The translations under genes were made by a program, and so were the position numbers. This document shows, in pieces, positions 38,272 through 38,618 of a stretch of DNA of 38,618 bases. Origin of the DNA: a virus; the IMG/VR virus record IMGVR_UViG_3300038832_000015, positions 1-38,618 of that record. One strand, 5' to 3'. Positions within the stretch are counted from its first letter, which is position 1. Each line of letters begins with the position of its first letter. The notes beneath the pieces are model-generated. The model searched no databases and was not told where the DNA came from. It worked only from the letters and a program-made list of their open reading frames with translations.

Positions 38272-38618
38272 TATATAATTTTTTCTGAGAAATAAAAAGG
38301 GTGGGGGTTATATATGTTATATACACATACCAAACCCAAACCGAAACCCAAATCTCCAAAGGGGGTGGTCGAAACTAAAACCAAGTCTTCAAATCCAAAT
38401 GTCGTTTTCTATTTTCGGCTCAGCACACTAACTATCCCTATCTAATCTGCCTATATATATAGACGATACCCGAAACGCTTTTATATCGCCCCTAAAGTGT
38501 CTCAAACGGAGTGTATCGCAGTAGCTATATAGGGAAAGGAGCTGAGAGAGGTGGTGTAATCTCCCCCTAAACAACACCAACCCCCAAGATATACAAACAA
38601 CACAAAAAAAAGTTTACC
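38272..38618. other. Non-coding right-end region with G/C tracts, palindromes and short repeats
   Basis: About 350 bp carry no convincing gene. G tracts (38300-38306, 38361-38365) and C tracts (near 38563-38567 and 38581-38585) contrast with the AT-rich coding DNA. Visible structure includes four near-identical hexamers (38331-38354), a perfect 12-bp palindrome CTATATATATAG (38451-38462), a shorter CTATATAG (38525-38532), and CCTATATA/TATATAGG arms (38450-38457, 38526-38533). A leader, replication origin, packaging site or control region for genes beyond the edge are all possible; nothing seen decides among them. Confidence 0.55.
38331..38354. repeat. Hexamer tandem repeat (CAAACC-like x4)
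   Basis: Four consecutive hexamers read CAAACC, CAAACC, GAAACC, CAAATC. Two are identical and two differ by one base. They lie between a G-rich stretch and a GGGGGTGG tract in the non-coding right end. Confidence 0.6.

Noticed and set aside
38298-38368. A G-quadruplex at the right end
   Set aside because: Only two well-separated G-rich tracts are present on the strand, too few and too far apart for a confident intramolecular quadruplex.
38154-38384. A 76-codon leftward frame overlapping the short 38086-38250 gene
   Set aside because: It overlaps a better-placed gene next to the HNH nuclease and extends into repeat-rich non-coding DNA; the translation is Leu/Cys/Tyr-rich without pattern.
1-38618. 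Whether the window is a complete circular genome with the left-edge gene continuing from the right end
   Set aside because: Reading the truncated gene across the join gives an open but non-coding-looking frame (Phe/Leu/Gly-rich, unlike the rest of the protein), no terminal overlap was seen, and replication genes are missing. A partial genome is more likely.
1-38618. Assignment to crAss-like phages
   Set aside because: Gene order and several proteins resemble that group, but no crAss-like replication or RNA polymerase genes are present, and similar orders occur in other Bacteroidetes podoviruses. Left as a resemblance only.

Overview
The window looks like the structural, lysis and envelope part of the genome of a tailed phage (Caudoviricetes, probably podovirus-like) infecting a marine member of the Bacteroidetes, most likely Flavobacteriia. 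The phage call rests on a recognisable morphogenesis order: large terminase, portal, acidic scaffold-like protein, HK97-type major capsid protein, two neck/ring proteins, then a giant tail protein. A 3TM holin, an M15 endolysin and two fibre-like genes add support. The host call rests on three things. Gene starts are preceded by the Bacteroidetes promoter element TAnnTTTG, twice with TTG 18-19 bp upstream. One protein ends in a type IX secretion (T9SS) sorting domain. That same protein is built from Cys-pair repeats and domains familiar from flavobacterial secretomes. DNA is AT-rich and start sites lack clear Shine-Dalgarno sequences.

Layout. From 1 to 33862 every gene reads leftward. In transcription order (right to left) these are: two tandem paralogous beta-rich proteins (33862-32336); a 2-TM membrane protein and two small Lys/Cys-rich proteins (32333-31396); a 1114-residue T9SS repeat protein, an outer-membrane barrel candidate, a TM/coiled-coil protein, an exported thioredoxin-like protein, endolysin and holin (31408-25492); a fibre-like protein and a small unknown (25490-23623); a GroES-like protein that appears to hold two Cpn10 domains, a possible small terminase, large terminase and portal (23594-18284); scaffold, capsid, two head-associated proteins, two neck proteins, the 3827-residue tail protein, and a truncated virion protein running off the left edge. 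From 33960 to 37718 four or five genes read rightward: a winged-helix-like candidate regulator, a very basic protein, a tail fibre, a small protein sharing the fibre's C-terminal domain, and a small beta-rich protein. An HNH nuclease and a short unknown gene read leftward again (38083-38086). The last ~350 bp is non-coding, rich in G and C tracts, short repeats and palindromes.

Transcription. Six TAnnTTTG elements sit 10-26 nt plus a short initiation distance upstream of starts (720, 14178, 18223, 33862, 33960, 37320). Two are arranged back to back between 33862 and 33960. Two hairpin-plus-U-tract terminators bracket the 292-residue gene at 14279-15157. Head and tail genes therefore appear to be split into short transcription units read by host-type RNA polymerase.

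The most unusual parts are the phage-borne T9SS substrate with its neighbouring exported proteins, the 3827-residue tail protein whose conserved core is interrupted by ~2000 residues of fibre and carbohydrate-binding-like sequence, and the two-domain co-chaperonin. No replication, integration, tRNA or CRISPR features were seen, so this is probably only part of the phage genome. All family assignments come from reading the sequence; no database search was run.
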